NCBI GenBank assembly: GCA_021234155.1
Contig: JAJEKV010000018.1
Location: 12,501,654 to 12,565,653 of the forward strand
DNA: 64,000 nt
Direction: 5' to 3'
Source of the DNA: Isoetes taiwanensis
Taxonomy: Eukaryota; Streptophyta; Lycopodiopsida; Isoetales; Isoetaceae
Both the position numbers and the translations under genes were made by a program. The notes beneath the pieces were generated by a model that saw nothing but the letters and a program-made list of their open reading frames with translations, searched no databases and had not been told where the DNA came from. Below, in pieces: positions 31,644-45,269 of the stretch; position 1 is the stretch's first letter; each line of letters begins with the position of its first letter.

Positions 31644-34600
31644 ATGAAGCTGCAACAAATGCAGTCTGGTCGGCAGGAGCCCAGTTCTAAGCACAGGCTT
31701 GGCCTAGTAAAACAGCATGGAAATCCCAGTCCTAGCACGAGGCCAGTCACACCTCCCCTTCCTCCGCAGCATACTGCTCATTCGTTTAGAAATGAGGGAA
31801 CAGATCCACCCAGGTTGCAATTGACGGCATCCTATAAGCATCGAATGTCTCAGAGAAAGCCCCCTGAACCCCTACGTCGAGCAGTTGCAGATTGCCTTTC
31901 CGCATCTCACCATGTCTACAACCCTCCTTTCGTTTCCGAAGCTGTCAGAACGCTTCAGGTGAGATTTCTCTTAGGAGGCGTTGATTCATTTCTTGTTTTT
32001 TGTGGGCACGACTGTTAGCCGGCATACTGTTTTGAAGGGTTGTCATTGCGTAGATCCTTTATGCATCTGCTTTGATAGACACATTGATATTTTGGTCAAT
32101 GAAAATATAGAACTGTAGGCGCAGTGCACTTTAATATTTAGTAGATACTGCTAGTTTTTCCTAATCAATGGCTTTTTTCTGTCGCCCAGGATTATTTGAC
32201 TAATCCTATGACTATACATGTTGCATATACTGTGCTTCTAGAGCACGCTCTTGCAGAAAGAGATCGCAGGTCAGTTGTTTCTATGTTCAGTTTTGTATAC
32301 ATATATATATTCATTTCCAATCTCCAAAATTTCCGTCGAGCCCTAAACAAGGACAATCTCAATGAGGGAAAGAAAGAAAGATAGATTATATTAACGTCTA
32401 CGAGAGACCCGAGACCACTTGGGTCTCTGATACCAAATATACACCAATCATGTACAGCTAGGGGTGCATTTGCAGCTTCCTAGAGATGTTGCATAAAAAA
32501 GAAAAAAGAAAAAAGAAAAAAGAAAAAAGAAAAAAGAAAAAAGAAAAAAGAAAAACTAAAACGATGAAATCAGGAAACTTTCGTCTTCAGGGGCTCAAAA
32601 TATAAAGTGATGGCAGACTTGTTTTTTCTTCTGAAGGACTGCTTATGTTTTTTCTTTACTGTCCGCTTTCTTCTTCTAGACACTTTCATGGTTACCCCTT
32701 TTGAGATCGGATGAGATGGTCCAAGAAGAGGACCTGACTTCTGTTTATTATCATTATCACCTCCAATGAGAAAGAGAGTGATCAGCCTTTGTGTAGGGTC
32801 ATTTTCCTGTCCCGCTTTTCCCCCAGCCTGCTCCTTCAACAGATTTCTTCTATGCACAGTCATTTGGTGAAGGAAAAGAGCTATACATTTTTGGTTCTCA
32901 TATCTGATCAGTTTTGAGAGGGAGGCAGGTTCCCGAAACAGGCAATGGAATCTGCCCCGTATTTCATAATAGACTGGACATGTAAAGATGAAATGTTCCT
33001 CAGACTCAATTACATTTAACTGACACAATCTGCAGATCCTCTTCGAGCGCTCGACCTTGGGTCTACTCACATGGCCATCCTCAATCCCAAGCTGATGAGA
33101 TGAGACCTTGAGCTGACCAATAGCATGTCTTACTTTATGTGCTAGGTGAATATCAAGGCTCGATGGAACCATCCTCACTGATCTCAAGGAAATGATCTTT
33201 GTAAAATTGCATCTTGGTGGGAAGATCACTTGGAGTTACCCATGTCCTTAATATGTATGAAATTTCCAGATCGTGCCATACTGATTCTTATCATTTTGAA
33301 ATCTCTTTTTAGCTCTAGGTTTTACCACAGTATTGGCTGCAGCCATGTTATATTGGAAGGGAGGCAGGTTTCCCAACCAAATCCCAAAGAGGCAGCCCAT
33401 TGCCATGCCTTTGCGTACCAGCACTCTTGCACTCCCTTTTCAGCCATTTAAAACTCTTGAGGGCAATCCATGAAAGCTTGCATTGACCCTGCTGCGAGGA
33501 CCCAAGCTGGTGCACTTTATGCAAAAAGGAGACTAACTGGAATGCTGCATCTAGTTGCAGATGAGTGGCTGAAATTCTATTAATATGATTGGATGCGCAC
33601 AGAGGGCTTTGCTCATAATCGTTTCGGACAGAAAATAGATTTGCAGTCTCTCTATTTGAGCTGTCATGTCCATCCCCCACATCAAGGCTCCGTATAGAGT
33701 AGTTGGTCTAACTAAGGTATTGAAAAGATGAAGCTTTGCTGGGACATCCTGAAAATCTGCTTGAAAACATTTTCTTTCTAGCATTGCCAGCGGGGCATGT
33801 CCTTTTGAAAAAATTGGCTTGTGATTAATCTGCTTTGCTTGGACGAATCACTGTTTCTCATGGCCAGAAAGGATATCTATCTAAAGAATAGGTTTATGGT
33901 AAGAATTGTGAAAAGATTTGATATTCAAATCTTTCTGTTCCCTAAGCTTTTGGAATGTTTGGGTGATATTTGGACTGTGCACCGGAACGAAAGTGGACAT
34001 GCAAGTTGTAGTGGACAACTTCATGTTGGGAGAACTGCTTGAGACGAGGTTGATTAGGTCATTGCTTTTTACTAGTGAGGTGCCGGAAGGAGAACTCCAT
34101 GGAACCTAGATCAAACTACCTAGGAACGAAGTATGATTGATAATGTGAATGGCGAAGTTGTACGGTTAAGAAACTTTTAGCGGGCCAGGAAAGCTAGATG
34201 ATTCTTAAGGCTGTGCTGTCTCCAATTGGTTTACTTAAAATGTTGTTCTTGCAAAAGCATATGATATGTTGTTCATTGATAGAGTTGAAATTACATACTT
34301 CAAATTCCTCTTCCTTATTGCCAAACCAGTAGTTTTGAGGATACACAACACCAGGAACGAGAAGGAATTACCTTTTGAGGTCCCTGTGTTTATTTTCTGG
34401 CCAGGGCCCAAATTGTCCTTCATATCTAAAGCACTCCATTTTTTAGTCTCCTGTAGTATTGGAATCTGTAGAGTTAATTGTCTTGTGTTATGTCGGTACG
34501 AGGAAGATGAGTTTATGTCCTAACTTAGCATATTTTGATCTTTCAACAGCCCTCCAGTGGTCATGAAGTGCGTTGCATTGCTTAAGAAGTATTTATTCAG

Positions 34601-37600
34601 GTATTGGAATTTTAAAAACCCTAATAATGTATTTTCCCTTTCCAGAGATGTGGGAGGTCATGTAATGATAATACAGCAGTTTTGAAGTCTTATTTTCTTG
34701 GTAAAGAAGTGAAGGTGGTTGGTTTTGTAGCAAAAGTATTTGTGTTTAAATTACTTTACTCATGTTTGACGAAGCACTACTGCTTTGGTCTAAATTCCTT
34801 TTCTGAAATAAAGCTTGCGATGATTAACAAATGTTACTTTTAACAGCTATCTAAAACAATTTCTGAAGACCCCAATATCTATGTCTTTGTGCAGGTATAT
34901 ACCACCAACATCAACATTGCAACAGATTGATTCATTTTGTGCTAGCCTCATTGCGGAATGCAATTCTGCTACAACCAAAAGAGCATCTCGTATGCAATCA
35001 TTACAAGGAGAAGCTGAACAATCTCGCTCACCAATGACCTTGGCAACGACTCCAATTTCTCCCACCTTGCCTAACTCAGTATTTGCATCAGAAGCTTTGC
35101 TGAAGTCTTTGGCATTTGTGCGTGCAATTGTTGCACGTCATCTTCCTCATCCCTCATCGAGTTTCATTGGAAACTCAAGTTTTTCAAAGTCAGCTGCACC
35201 AATATTATCTTCTCAACGCAACAGCAGGATGTTTAGTTCACACTATGATAAAAGTGCGACTTTAAAAGGTACACAAGTTGATAATAAGCAATCAGCTTGT
35301 TCTACTCTGGAGAATTTTGGTGTGGATGGTTACTCGGATGGCCCTGTTGATTATGTTGCTATTGATGTTCTAAAGTGGCGCTGGCTTGAACAGAAAGGAA
35401 CGCAAATTTGGGTTCCCTCCCCTGTAATGCTTGACAGGTATGAAGTATCCAATCCAAACTTATCCTTAACATGTACTGATAGAAGGGAGTTGATTGCTGA
35501 CATTCTTGCCAATCTTGTTTGACTTGTGCATGGGAAAGGCAGCGGGGGCATAGCTCGCCCGCAGGTTCAGCATCTGCCTAATGCAGAAGCAGGTGCAGCA
35601 GCTCTTTTGGTAAATGGGAATAGCCAAAATAAGAAAGATTGGTTTGAGGAAGGTGAGCCAGGGAGACTCGGCAGCTCGGTAGACATTGCTGACCAGTTAC
35701 TGACGCCCTCAAAAGTAGGAACGATGACTGAAACAAAAGCTGGAAAATCCCATTTGAATGCTGTTTCAGCAGCTAAGCGACATAAGCCGCAACCACATTC
35801 AAGATGGTTTGTTTCTAAACTATGATGTGTCTAGCTTAAGTACTGAAGCTGTAGGGTCTTGAGAAATTCGGAATGTTAATCATTGCATTTCAGGGATGGA
35901 GATGCTCCTTTCAATACAACAGTCCGAAAGCGTCCACGTCCACTGTTCCACTACAGATGCTACAGGTACATTTTATAATATCTTGTGACAAAGGCATACT
36001 TAAGTTGACCTGACATCTATTTATCGGCAGTCAACAACAGCCTTTACGCTTAAGTGATGCTGAAATTGAAGAGGTGATTGCTGCAGTATGCTCAGACGGT
36101 GTGAGTTTAGGCATGACCTCGTTGGCTTTAGTTCCTGCATTTCCAGGGAACCAGACCGGGAAATTTGTCCCTGAGACAGCGGACATAGCAGCAAGTGTGC
36201 TGATCAAACTTTTAATAGACATGTAAGCATTTTTTATTGAGTCCGTTTGTTATATTAGTAAAGGATATATGATTGTTTATTTTGCAAGTGTTTGGTTCAT
36301 TTGTGTCTTATGAGAAGGTTAGGGAATGTTTGTTGGGAGCATGTACTTTTCTCTATAGCTAAGAAAGTTATTAAGCTGTTTACACGAGTCTTATATAGAG
36401 GAAAGTGCTTTTTAGGCTTTGGTATTCATGAACTGCACCTTGAAATATTAAAGTATTGTGCGAGATGCTGCTGTTTAGCTATCTGCTTGCTTCTTCTCAA
36501 TTTCGATAAGGAATTGTAGGCCTCTTGCTTGTTCTCTTTTAACAATCATTTTTATATGATAATTATCTCATTTATCTTCAGGTACATGGCTGATTCAATT
36601 GCAGCTGCTCCATTGACTCTCACAATTTTACAGGTAGCCTGTTTTATTATTCCAGCAGTGCATGTTTGGCATGTTGAACAATTGAATATACGGAGAATAA
36701 TTAGGGTCCGCTTGCTGCATACATTGTTGAGAAGGTGATATTACTGCTGAATATAAGTCTTTTATAGATTCACCAGTTCAATTGATGTTGTAAGCCCTTC
36801 ATTGTATTTATAGCCTGCTGTAGAAACCTTTAATAAGCCTGCTGTAAAATGCTGGACCAATTGATCATTACTGACACAATATTACTTTTAGGGTATGCTA
36901 AGCTCATCAATAGTTGCAGTCCGCACACGGGCATTTGATTTAGTGCTCAATCTTGGTGTGCATGCTCACCTACTTGAACCAACACAAGGTGAGGATCAAG
37001 ATACTGTTCAGGAAGTACCAGCCTTTCAAGGAGTTTCAGATGAATTTAGCAAGGATATAATGCATGGTGATGCTGCATTCCATGAGCAGAGAAGGGCAGG
37101 TAGCCAAGGCCAAGGAATTTCAAATAATGATTTTAAGCATGGAACACCGCCTGCTGTAGCATTGTTTGAAGCCTGGATGCTGGATGTGCTGTGCGAAATG
37201 CTACTTTTTCTTGTTCAGGTAAATAATATGAGAACCATAATATGCTTGGAGCTGTTTTATTTTCTTTTATCATGTTGCATTCATTCATGCCCGGCTACTT
37301 TTGTGATCTGCTCTTTGGAAATCTCACCAGCCATGCAGAATTACAATCAAAACTTAGTTAATAATCTCCGTATCTGGCATTGCTAACTTGTAATGCTTGA
37401 TAGGTACATGAAAGAGATGAAGGAGTATGGGCAGCAGCATTAAGCTCTCTGTTCTATCTGATTTGTAACAGAGGACGCGTTCGAAGAGATTATCTAAATA
37501 AAGTCGATATTCGAGTATGCCTTGCCTTTCTAGTTTGAATGTTGTCATTGGCTTCTTTTTGTTCGTTCAAGTATGCTTTGGTTTTCATGGTATTATGTTT

Positions 37601-40268
37601 TGCCTAAGCAATTGTGATCTCCACATTAGGTTTTGAGAGCACTCCTGGACGTAAGCCGAGAAAATGCATGGGCGGAGGAGATCCACTGTATGCTTGTACG
37701 AATGATGTCAAATTCACTATATGCTCAACTTCCAGCCTCGGCAAGAGACAGGGAAGGTGTGCTTGTTGATAGGGGATATGTTCTAGACAAGGAGAAGCTT
37801 GAAGCAATTGGTGGCATTGAGACAATCTGCTACGAGGTCATTTGGGATTAATTCTCCATGTGCTTTATAACAATTTACTTGTAGTGCTTTATGCTTTGGT
37901 CTAGTTACATGAGATATGATAATGACGTATCTTAGGTGATATTGATGCAATTATTTTGTTATGCAGTATGCACAAGTAAATTCATCCGAAGCAAAGAACA
38001 ATTTGTTTGTAGTAATTTTCGATTATATATTGCAAGAACTGCCCAACAAAGGATCTCCAGGGAGTGATGATATTCAAGCTGTTGCAACTGCTTTAGTTCT
38101 TGCAGAGACTCCAGACTGCATGGCACTTGCATTCAAAGGAGGAATAAGGGGCATTGGTGGACGGTTAGTCCAATCTATTAGAAGGGCATTGGATAGGGAT
38201 GTTGCAAATGGTCGGCTCAATGCAGTGGTTAGTGAAAACTAAGCTGTGCCCTTGGATGGTTCTTGTAGAGACTTACCGATCTTGTATCTGCAGTTGTTGG
38301 AGAATCTGATAGCTTCTCTTGATACACTGGTAGGGAGGTACACCTTACCATCTGAAGACTTTGCTGACTATTTGGAAGCCACAATGCTTGCTGTGCGGTC
38401 ATCTAATCTGAAAAGTATACCAGCTTTGGAGAATGTCGAAGATTTTACAAGTATTTCAACAAAGGGTTGGGTCACATTGCGTGCCCTCCTTCATTCCCCA
38501 AGGGTCACCTATCGTTATCAGGGATATTCTTGGCTTGTAAAGCTCCTGGCATCAGAAATTGGAAATAGTCAAGCTAGTGGCACTGAAAATGTGAATGGGG
38601 AGTCTCCCTCATCCTCTAGTCTAATCGAATTCCTCGAACAGACTGACTTGGAATATCCTGATAGTCAAGCTTCTGCAGCAGCTCATTTGTTCTTTGGGCT
38701 TTTGAAATCAAAACAACCGGGTGTTCGAAGAGGGTTTCTTGTGGTACTTGGACAACTGTTGACACAATTTCAAAAGCCAGAACATACAAACTATCAGCTT
38801 GTTGGAGAAAAGAAAATAATTGGCAATTCTTCCTCAGACTTAGACGGCATTGCTAGCTTCCTGATGAAACTCATGAATGGAGCTTTGTTGAGGTTTATTG
38901 CCGCGAATGACACGCACCGGGCTAATATTCTAGAGGTGAGACTTGAACATTTGCTCAAAGATGTGGTTCTAGCAAAGTACTAGTAGTTTTTTTCCTATAA
39001 CTGCAGTTGAGAATCTTAATGACATACTGGGACTCCTAGTATGATGTGGATTGTCAGAACCCCACAACTGAAAAAGAAAAAAATAGATTATTGGACTGTT
39101 AACGTTTCTTAATTTTATGGAGCTCGTGTGAGGGTTTGTGCATGACAGTATAATGAGATTGGTTTCTCCTTTTCATTGCAGATGTGTCACTTAATGTTTT
39201 CTCAAATATGTGTGAGATGGCCTCCTTCTCCTGGGAACATTGATTCAAGAATCAAAGATTCATATGAAGTATCTTCTGCTAATGCTGGAACTGTGAATGG
39301 CCAAACAGATGCATTGGATGATGAAAGCAGGGAGCAGGGACATAAGCGTGATGGATCGGTCACAGCAGTGGATAATGTCCTGAGTTCGAGTAGCTTTAGC
39401 ATTTGTGCGGCTGACAGTAGAAAGTTGTCCTCCATGGCAGCTTTACTTCTTAGGGAACAAGCTGCCGCATCCAAGATATTAGTTTCCAAAATGCCAACAA
39501 TACTCCTATACTGGCCACTAATACAGCTAGCAGGTGCCACTATGGATGATGTTGCTTTAAGTGTTGCTGTTGGAAGCAAAGGGAGTGGAAATGTTCCAGG
39601 AGGCGTCTCAGATGTGAGAGTATCCCTTCTTTTGCTTTTGATTGGGAAATGCACAATTCAGTCTTCTGCTTTTGAGGACGTTGGAGGAGAAGAGTTTTTC
39701 AAGTACGTTAAGAATTTGGAGTTTGTAATTTAGTGCAGTAGACATGTTGAGGCATCATTCTCTGTGGCACTGTGCAGATCTTTACTGGATGATAGTGATG
39801 CACGGATTGCTTATTATACATCCTCGTTTCTTTTGAAGGTAACTCTCTTATCTAAGCTCAATTGCTTCACACTTCATCTGACCTGTTGACATCTTTGTGC
39901 TTCAGAGAATGATGGTAGAAGAGCCTGAAAAGTATCAACGCACATTGCACAACCTTGTATTTAAAGCTCAACAGGTAATGGTTAAAATAGTTTGCTATAG
40001 ATTTTGTGAGGTTAACGTGAAAATCCTGTTTTATTTGGTGGTTGAGAGAAATTCAAACAGTTATGTGGTAAAAGGTAAAAGAATCTTGCTGAGACCAAAA
40101 TATGCCTGGCATCCCTGACAATTGCCCTGGAGAAATTCTCAAGCTTGTTATGATAGGGTTCTTTGTGTTTTACAGAGCAACAATGAAAAACTGCTAGAGA
40201 ATCCCTATCTTCAAATGCGTGGCATTTTACAGCTGGCCAATGATTCAAAGAGTCAAGATGACAGTTGA
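31644..40268 (+). CDS. Conserved plant protein of unknown function (Arabidopsis At3g12590 type), 17 exons
   Basis: About 1286 residues; At3g12590 is, from memory, nearly 1200. Exons: 31644-31958, 32190-32269, 34550-34600, 34895-35437, 35543-35806, 35894-35965, 36031-36222, 36582-36633, 36892-37218, 37404-37514, 37630-37836, 37967-38227, 38294-38935, 39182-39702, 39778-39838, 39906-39974, 40176-40268. All junctions are GT-AG and keep phase; exon 12 may instead end at 38224. Landmarks: KKPPEPLRRAVADCL-like start (RKPPEPLRRAVADCL), AERDR/SPPVVMKCVALLKKYLFR, LKWRWLEQ, RPRPLFHYR, PLRLSDAEIEEVIAAVCSD, FDLVLNLGVHAHLLEP, LRALLHSPRVTYRYQGY, LLYWPLIQLAGAT, VGSKGSGNVPGG, RMMVEEPEKYQ and a LLENPYLQMRGILQL end. 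The start is the first in-frame ATG after a TGA at 31608; 31659 is possible. Helical, repeat-like (ARM-like) character is inferred; no catalytic motif is seen and the role is unknown. No stops or frameshifts, so it appears functional. Confidence 0.88.
32494..32555 (+). repeat. (AAAAAAG)n microsatellite in intron 2
   Basis: About eight copies of a 7-bp AAAAAAG unit at the left edge of the LINE remnant. It is A-rich on the + strand, so it is not the tail of the minus-strand LINE beside it. Confidence 0.9.
32570..33790 (-). mobile_element. LINE remnant (RT end and zf-RVT) antisense in intron 2
   Basis: Minus strand: LHLFNTLVRPTTLYGALMWG (about 33730-33670) is the end of a LINE reverse transcriptase, followed in another frame by SWIALKSFKWLKRECKSAGT (about 33490-33410). 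Then 33229 to 32570 holds RICRLCQLNVIESEEHFIFTCP, a zf-RVT-type cysteine/histidine module near the LINE C-terminus. The frames are shifted relative to each other, so it is dead. It explains why intron 2 is 2280 bp while most others are about 65-380 bp. Confidence 0.85.
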
Positions 40269-42907
40269 CGATGGGATTCAGGCTGGAGGTATGTCCTCTG
40301 TTCGATTCCATATTATATTATCCTGTTATAATATAAAACATATTGTTAACCACGCAGATCAAAATGGAGCATCAATATATCAGTGTATATAGTTGTCAAA
40401 GGAATTGTGTTTCATTTTCTTTAGTGTATATTCATGATGCATGCCTAATGCACCATATCCATGTGTGAGCTTGCACGATATCCATGCTCATTTTTGCACC
40501 AGACACTAGTAAATAATTATTTCCATTTATGTTAAGGATTTCAAGAACAAACACCGCAAATTCGAACAATCTGCTAAAATAGTTAAAAGAAGTTAAAGTT
40601 CCCATCTGTTCGTGTAGGCTATCGCCTGCTATGGTCGCAACCTCCCCGTCACACGATCAATCAATAACTTAAAATTGACGAGCACAATGCAATTTATAAC
40701 TATAGAGGCGCCACCGCGACCGGATTCTCCAGGTCCATGGGAGTCGTAGAAGAGCCATGGCATGTTACGTGTGTGTGTTTATGGGAAAGCTCTCGTCCAA
40801 AATGCTCCACTCAAATACAAATAAATTTTTAATTTGTTCTACACATCAAACTTAATTGTCAGGACACATCAAACTTAATTACTACAAGAAATTTATTTAT
40901 CTTCTTTGTAAAATCATCATAAAAAATTTCTGTTAATTCGAAAATGGTGTGAAAAAAGTAAAAAAAACCTCCCAAATATCCCTCATGTTCTAGGATTCTT
41001 TGACTGTAAGGAATGTAGTTTGTGAAAGAGAGTAATTGGCCATATAACATTTCTCATCCAAATCGTTTAGTTCATGTAAGATGAGTGTATCTAATTTTTT
41101 TCATTTATAAGATTATACATTGAAATAATGGTTAGATTTAGGCAAGAATAATTTGGCAAATTGCAAAGAGACAAAAATATATTCATGATTTGTCTTAAAA
41201 AAAAGGAATTTATGCTATGTTATAAAGGGTCAATGGTCGCTGCGAATATTTCTCTTCATAGACAGTCACATGTGAGGATTTCTGCAAGACTCTCTCTCTT
41301 TACCCGCTTTTCCTCCTACATTTGCATCGATTCCATTCCAGAAAGCTATGAATCACATGAAATTGAACAAAGACCCCCGACAATCTACCCATAACTGTTT
41401 AAGCTATGAACCACATGAAATTGAACAAAGTCCCTCAATTATCTACTCATAACTGTTTGCATCTATAGTTGGGTGGTTAGAAAAATGCTTATGCATCTCT
41501 CTTTCCAAGATTTCAAGGCATTGAGCAAATTATTCGGTTTTCCTTTCTTTGTAGTCTCAGTCAACATCTGAACGCTTGCGGCCTACTGTTCCACTTTTTG
41601 GTGTACATTTTGTCACTACTCCACATTTTGCAACAAATATGATTGACGTTGTACGTGGCAACCATCAACGGATGAAAACAATTTGGCCCAACTTTATGTT
41701 GGGCAAAGTAGCTGGCTCAGTCGCAACTTAAGCCAGCAAACTTGTGCCAGAAAATGGCTCAGAGGGCCATTCATCTATATATAAATTCAAGCATAATGGA
41801 AGGGCACGTATTGTGTAATTGTTGATAAGACCCTTCGATATTCACGTACTCATGCTTTAGGACTCTTCTAAAATGCAAAGATAGGGGTTTTGCAAAGAAT
41901 TTGGTTTTGTTCAAATCTGAACTCTATCTTGGTGTTGCTTTAAAATCTACGCAAAAAGTTAGTTTTGTTTGTTTTGACCTCTATCTTGGTGTTGTTTTTA
42001 GAATGAAATATGGTGTCCATGTCCTAGCTCCACTTATTTTTTACATGACCTTGATCATGCCATTGTTGAGCAAGGGGCATGCTCGTGTATCCGACATGTA
42101 ATCCATGCCCGTTTATCCAAATGATTGGGAATGATCTTGTTTAGTTTTTTCTGTGGCCAAAAGGGCCGAAAAAAACAAAAAAGCTTATTTGTTTCATGTG
42201 TGATTTCCAAGATTCGTGTCTGATGCGTTTGAACATGCGCTTATCGCATGCGCATGTGACACATGTCGCATGCACATGACTGATAACTAGGCATCTTGGG
42301 AGAACATACTGGATTAACATATTGGATTTCCACTGTGCTCGAGCCTTTGGTTTAGTAGTAACACACTAGTCCTAGAACAACTTCGAAACTGCTTAAGAAT
42401 TGCTCCATGTATAGTTTCTGTTGAAATATGACTATATCTCATTAACCAACAGCCATAGACCTCGGATTGTCATTGAGGTCAACTATAGTGTAAGTTGTGT
42501 AAAGAGCCTCAAAATGTAATTGAGATCATCTTTAAACTAAGTCAGATGAAAGGCATGTCTTTCTAGAAATAATCGAGGCACATCTTTTTAGAAATAATCG
42601 AGGATGACCAATCTCAAGAAATGGAGGAATTGTTATGGCAGAAGCTCGGGGAGTGGTCTAGACATTAATTTTGGTGAATTAGCATGGGGGCTAAGCTAGG
42701 TTAAGATATGGTAAGAAAATGCAATAATGCAAAACAATAGAAGCTTATTCTTGAATAGGATGCAAAGCAAATAATGTACTCTATGTTAAAAGATTTTATC
42801 ACCTCGAGTCTAAAGTTATCTACATTATTATGACAAATTTATCGCGGCGGCCTTGAACATTTCTCTTCATTGACTCACTCTTGTAATTTGGAATGGCATG
42901 AAAGATG
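40269..42907. other. AT-rich intergenic region, no gene recognised
   Basis: Follows the stop codon of the conserved gene. Open frames are short (up to 77 codons) and without recognisable domains. A partly repeated AAGCTATGAA(T/C)CACATGAAAT stretch occurs at 41344 and 41401. I see no RNA gene or mobile-element signature. Confidence 0.5.
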
Positions 42908-42912
42908 ATCGT
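42908..42912. repeat. Left target-site duplication of the gypsy element (ATCGT)
   Basis: ATCGT directly precedes the first LTR base; the same five bases follow the last LTR base at 54112-54116. Confidence 0.88.
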
Positions 42913-45268
42913 TGCTGCCACATTTTGGCGGCATAGAAGAGCTGTGCACACAAATTATACATATTTGATTAACTATAGTCTAAAACATATGTGTGCAAGT
43001 ACTACAGATATGAAGACTCACATCCTTGAAGATTACAAAGTAGACACTTGCTTGAAGAACCAAGAAAGGACATTCATTGGAAATCATGCAAACAAAGCAA
43101 GGAAGAGAAGATTCAAGCAAGGCAAACTAGAATTTGAAGATTGGAAGACCCCTCAAGGTTACTTGGTATGTGGCTAATTTGAGATCATCTTGGCATGGAT
43201 TCTATTTCACATGGTTCACTACATGAGTTCACCATCTCATTCCTATCCATGATACCTTGCTTGCCTCATAATCCATGTCTCACCTTCATTTCCCCTAGCA
43301 AACTTGGCAAATAGCCTTTTCTCTAGTCAAAACACACCACTCATACACATACGACACACACTCATTATACTTCCATCATCTTGAAAAAGCAAAAAATTCC
43401 ACTCAATTTGGCTTTTCCTATGATCTAATATCACATTCTCTCTCTAAAAGTCAAACTAGAGAGAGAAAGTGCACAATTTTCCTAGAAAAGCAAGTTGATG
43501 CATAAGGGATCTAAGTTTATGTGCACTAGTGCCAAGTTCTCCATGTCATCACCAAAAGTTGCCAAATCACCTTCATAAGATACCATGCACCATCCACATT
43601 ACCACCAAGTATGCCATGTCATCATACACATGTCACCTTCCATAAATATCCTTTATTCAAAATATTTGACCTAAGAGAACTCATTTTGATACGTAGGGTG
43701 ATATGTCATCACTTCATTGTGCCACATCATCACTGAATGCCTCCACATCATCCTACATGTGTCATTCACATTATTTCCACTGCCACGTCATCTTCCATTT
43801 GCCAAGTGAGCATACCAACTTGCCACATCATCAATTCTACCCCATTTTGAGTCAAAAAGGATTCCATGTGGAAAAAGAATTTTTGAAAAAGACCTTCATT
43901 TTTGAGTTCTTGGGATTCGTGCCAAGATCCAAAAAAATCCAAAAAAAAAAAAAAAAAATTTCCTATCTACCCACAACCCCCCTCCCCGGGGCCCCCCATT
44001 GGCCTAGTCACACATCCCTTCAAGTCTCCCCCACCACGTGGTGCCTCCGGGCATGTGAGCTAGCAATGGGCGAGACATCACGTGGAGACAACACGTTAAT
44101 CTTGATAATACACGTCAGAATGGTCCTTACATACTCGAGCTGCCAGAAACCAAAATGCCTGTGGGATATTTCAACTCGAAATCTCAAGAACCCTAAATTT
44201 TTTCATGCCAAGATCCGAAAATTTTGAATGATCCAATCATCTAATCATGGCTATATGCTCCCGGATTGACCTATTCTAAGCCAAAAACTCTTAAATTAAG
44301 AAAAAAGACAAAGAATTGAGCCAGAATTGTCAAGAACAGACCTAAACAGAGGAGTATGAAATGGTGAAATTGCTGACAGAAATTTTCAAGGGCTTTGGGC
44401 GCAAGAATTGATCGAGGCTTCTCATTTAGAGACCGATTTGACTGACTGCGGTTTAAAATCGCCTTCCTTGCTTTTTGAATCCATGGATTTCATGAAGCAA
44501 TTTGATTATTTGCTATTATGAAGACTTTCTGGTCCTGTGCCCAAGACAACAGAGCTTGGGAATTTCTTATATGACTGTATGATTATCCTTTGAATGAAAA
44601 TCCAATCCTTGGCATTACAAATTTGCATAATTTGCATTCCACATCCAAAGCAAGGTAAGTCAAAAAGGTAGGAGCAATATTGGAAGATGGTTTATTTGTT
44701 TCGAGCACATCATATCTCAGGTTACATCTTATTCTGTTTCAGTGATCAAAATCAATATTAAAGATTAGATTGAGCTGCCTTTAATGTGAAACTGTGTGTG
44801 CATTTGACAAGTTCTGGCATAGCATACAGGGTAGTGCTTAGAAAGAGAGTCAACTAAACAAGTGGAAAGCATAAAGAGCCTTAAAAATCTCAAAAAACCA
44901 ATTTGCAACAGCGTGTCATCTATATTTTGCATAACATTGCATTCTTTAGGCAAAATATTACATTTTGGAGATTTTAGCTATAATCTTGAATAAACAACCA
45001 GTTGCGCCTTGCTTGCAGACTATCTCAGATCTCCAAAAATTTTTAGATCTCGGAAAAGAGCAGCAAATACCGATTTACAATATTTTGCTTGCTGTTTTCT
45101 CCCATAATAGTCTGTTCGCAAAGAATTTGAATTTCTGATCCTATTTACACCTATTCTTGTAAAAGAAGTGTTTGAACCTTGTGTGCAGACCTGTCAGAGA
45201 TAGAATCAAGTGACAGAACTCGAAAAAGATACATATCCTTTGATCTGCAAAAAATTGCTCACTGCCAG
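42913..45268 (+). mobile_element. LTR A (outer 5' LTR, 3'-truncated)
   Basis: Starts TGCTGCCACATTTTGGCGGC; aligned with LTR C it runs to CACTGCCAGG and then stops, where C continues GATATTGACTC. Immediately after comes the start of LTR B (TGCTGCCATGC). It contains a poly(A)-rich and CCCC-rich patch near 43935-43990. Confidence 0.8.
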
Positions 45269-45269
45269 G

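Noticed and set aside
32570-33229. Independent minus-strand gene in intron 2
   Set aside because: It carries LINE C-terminal zinc-finger sequence and matching RT remnants just upstream, so it is transposon debris.
35438-35542. Apparent end of the conserved gene at the TGA near 35521
   Set aside because: The open frame runs into an intron; the donor at 35438 and acceptor before 35543 restore the family sequence (MLD joined to SGGIARPQ).
37217-37386. Frame extension after LLFLVQ in the conserved gene
   Set aside because: This is intron 9 read-through; the family sequence resumes at 37404.
43703-44227. 174-codon + strand frame
   Set aside because: It lies wholly within LTR A, includes a poly(A) tract and is not kept in LTR C.
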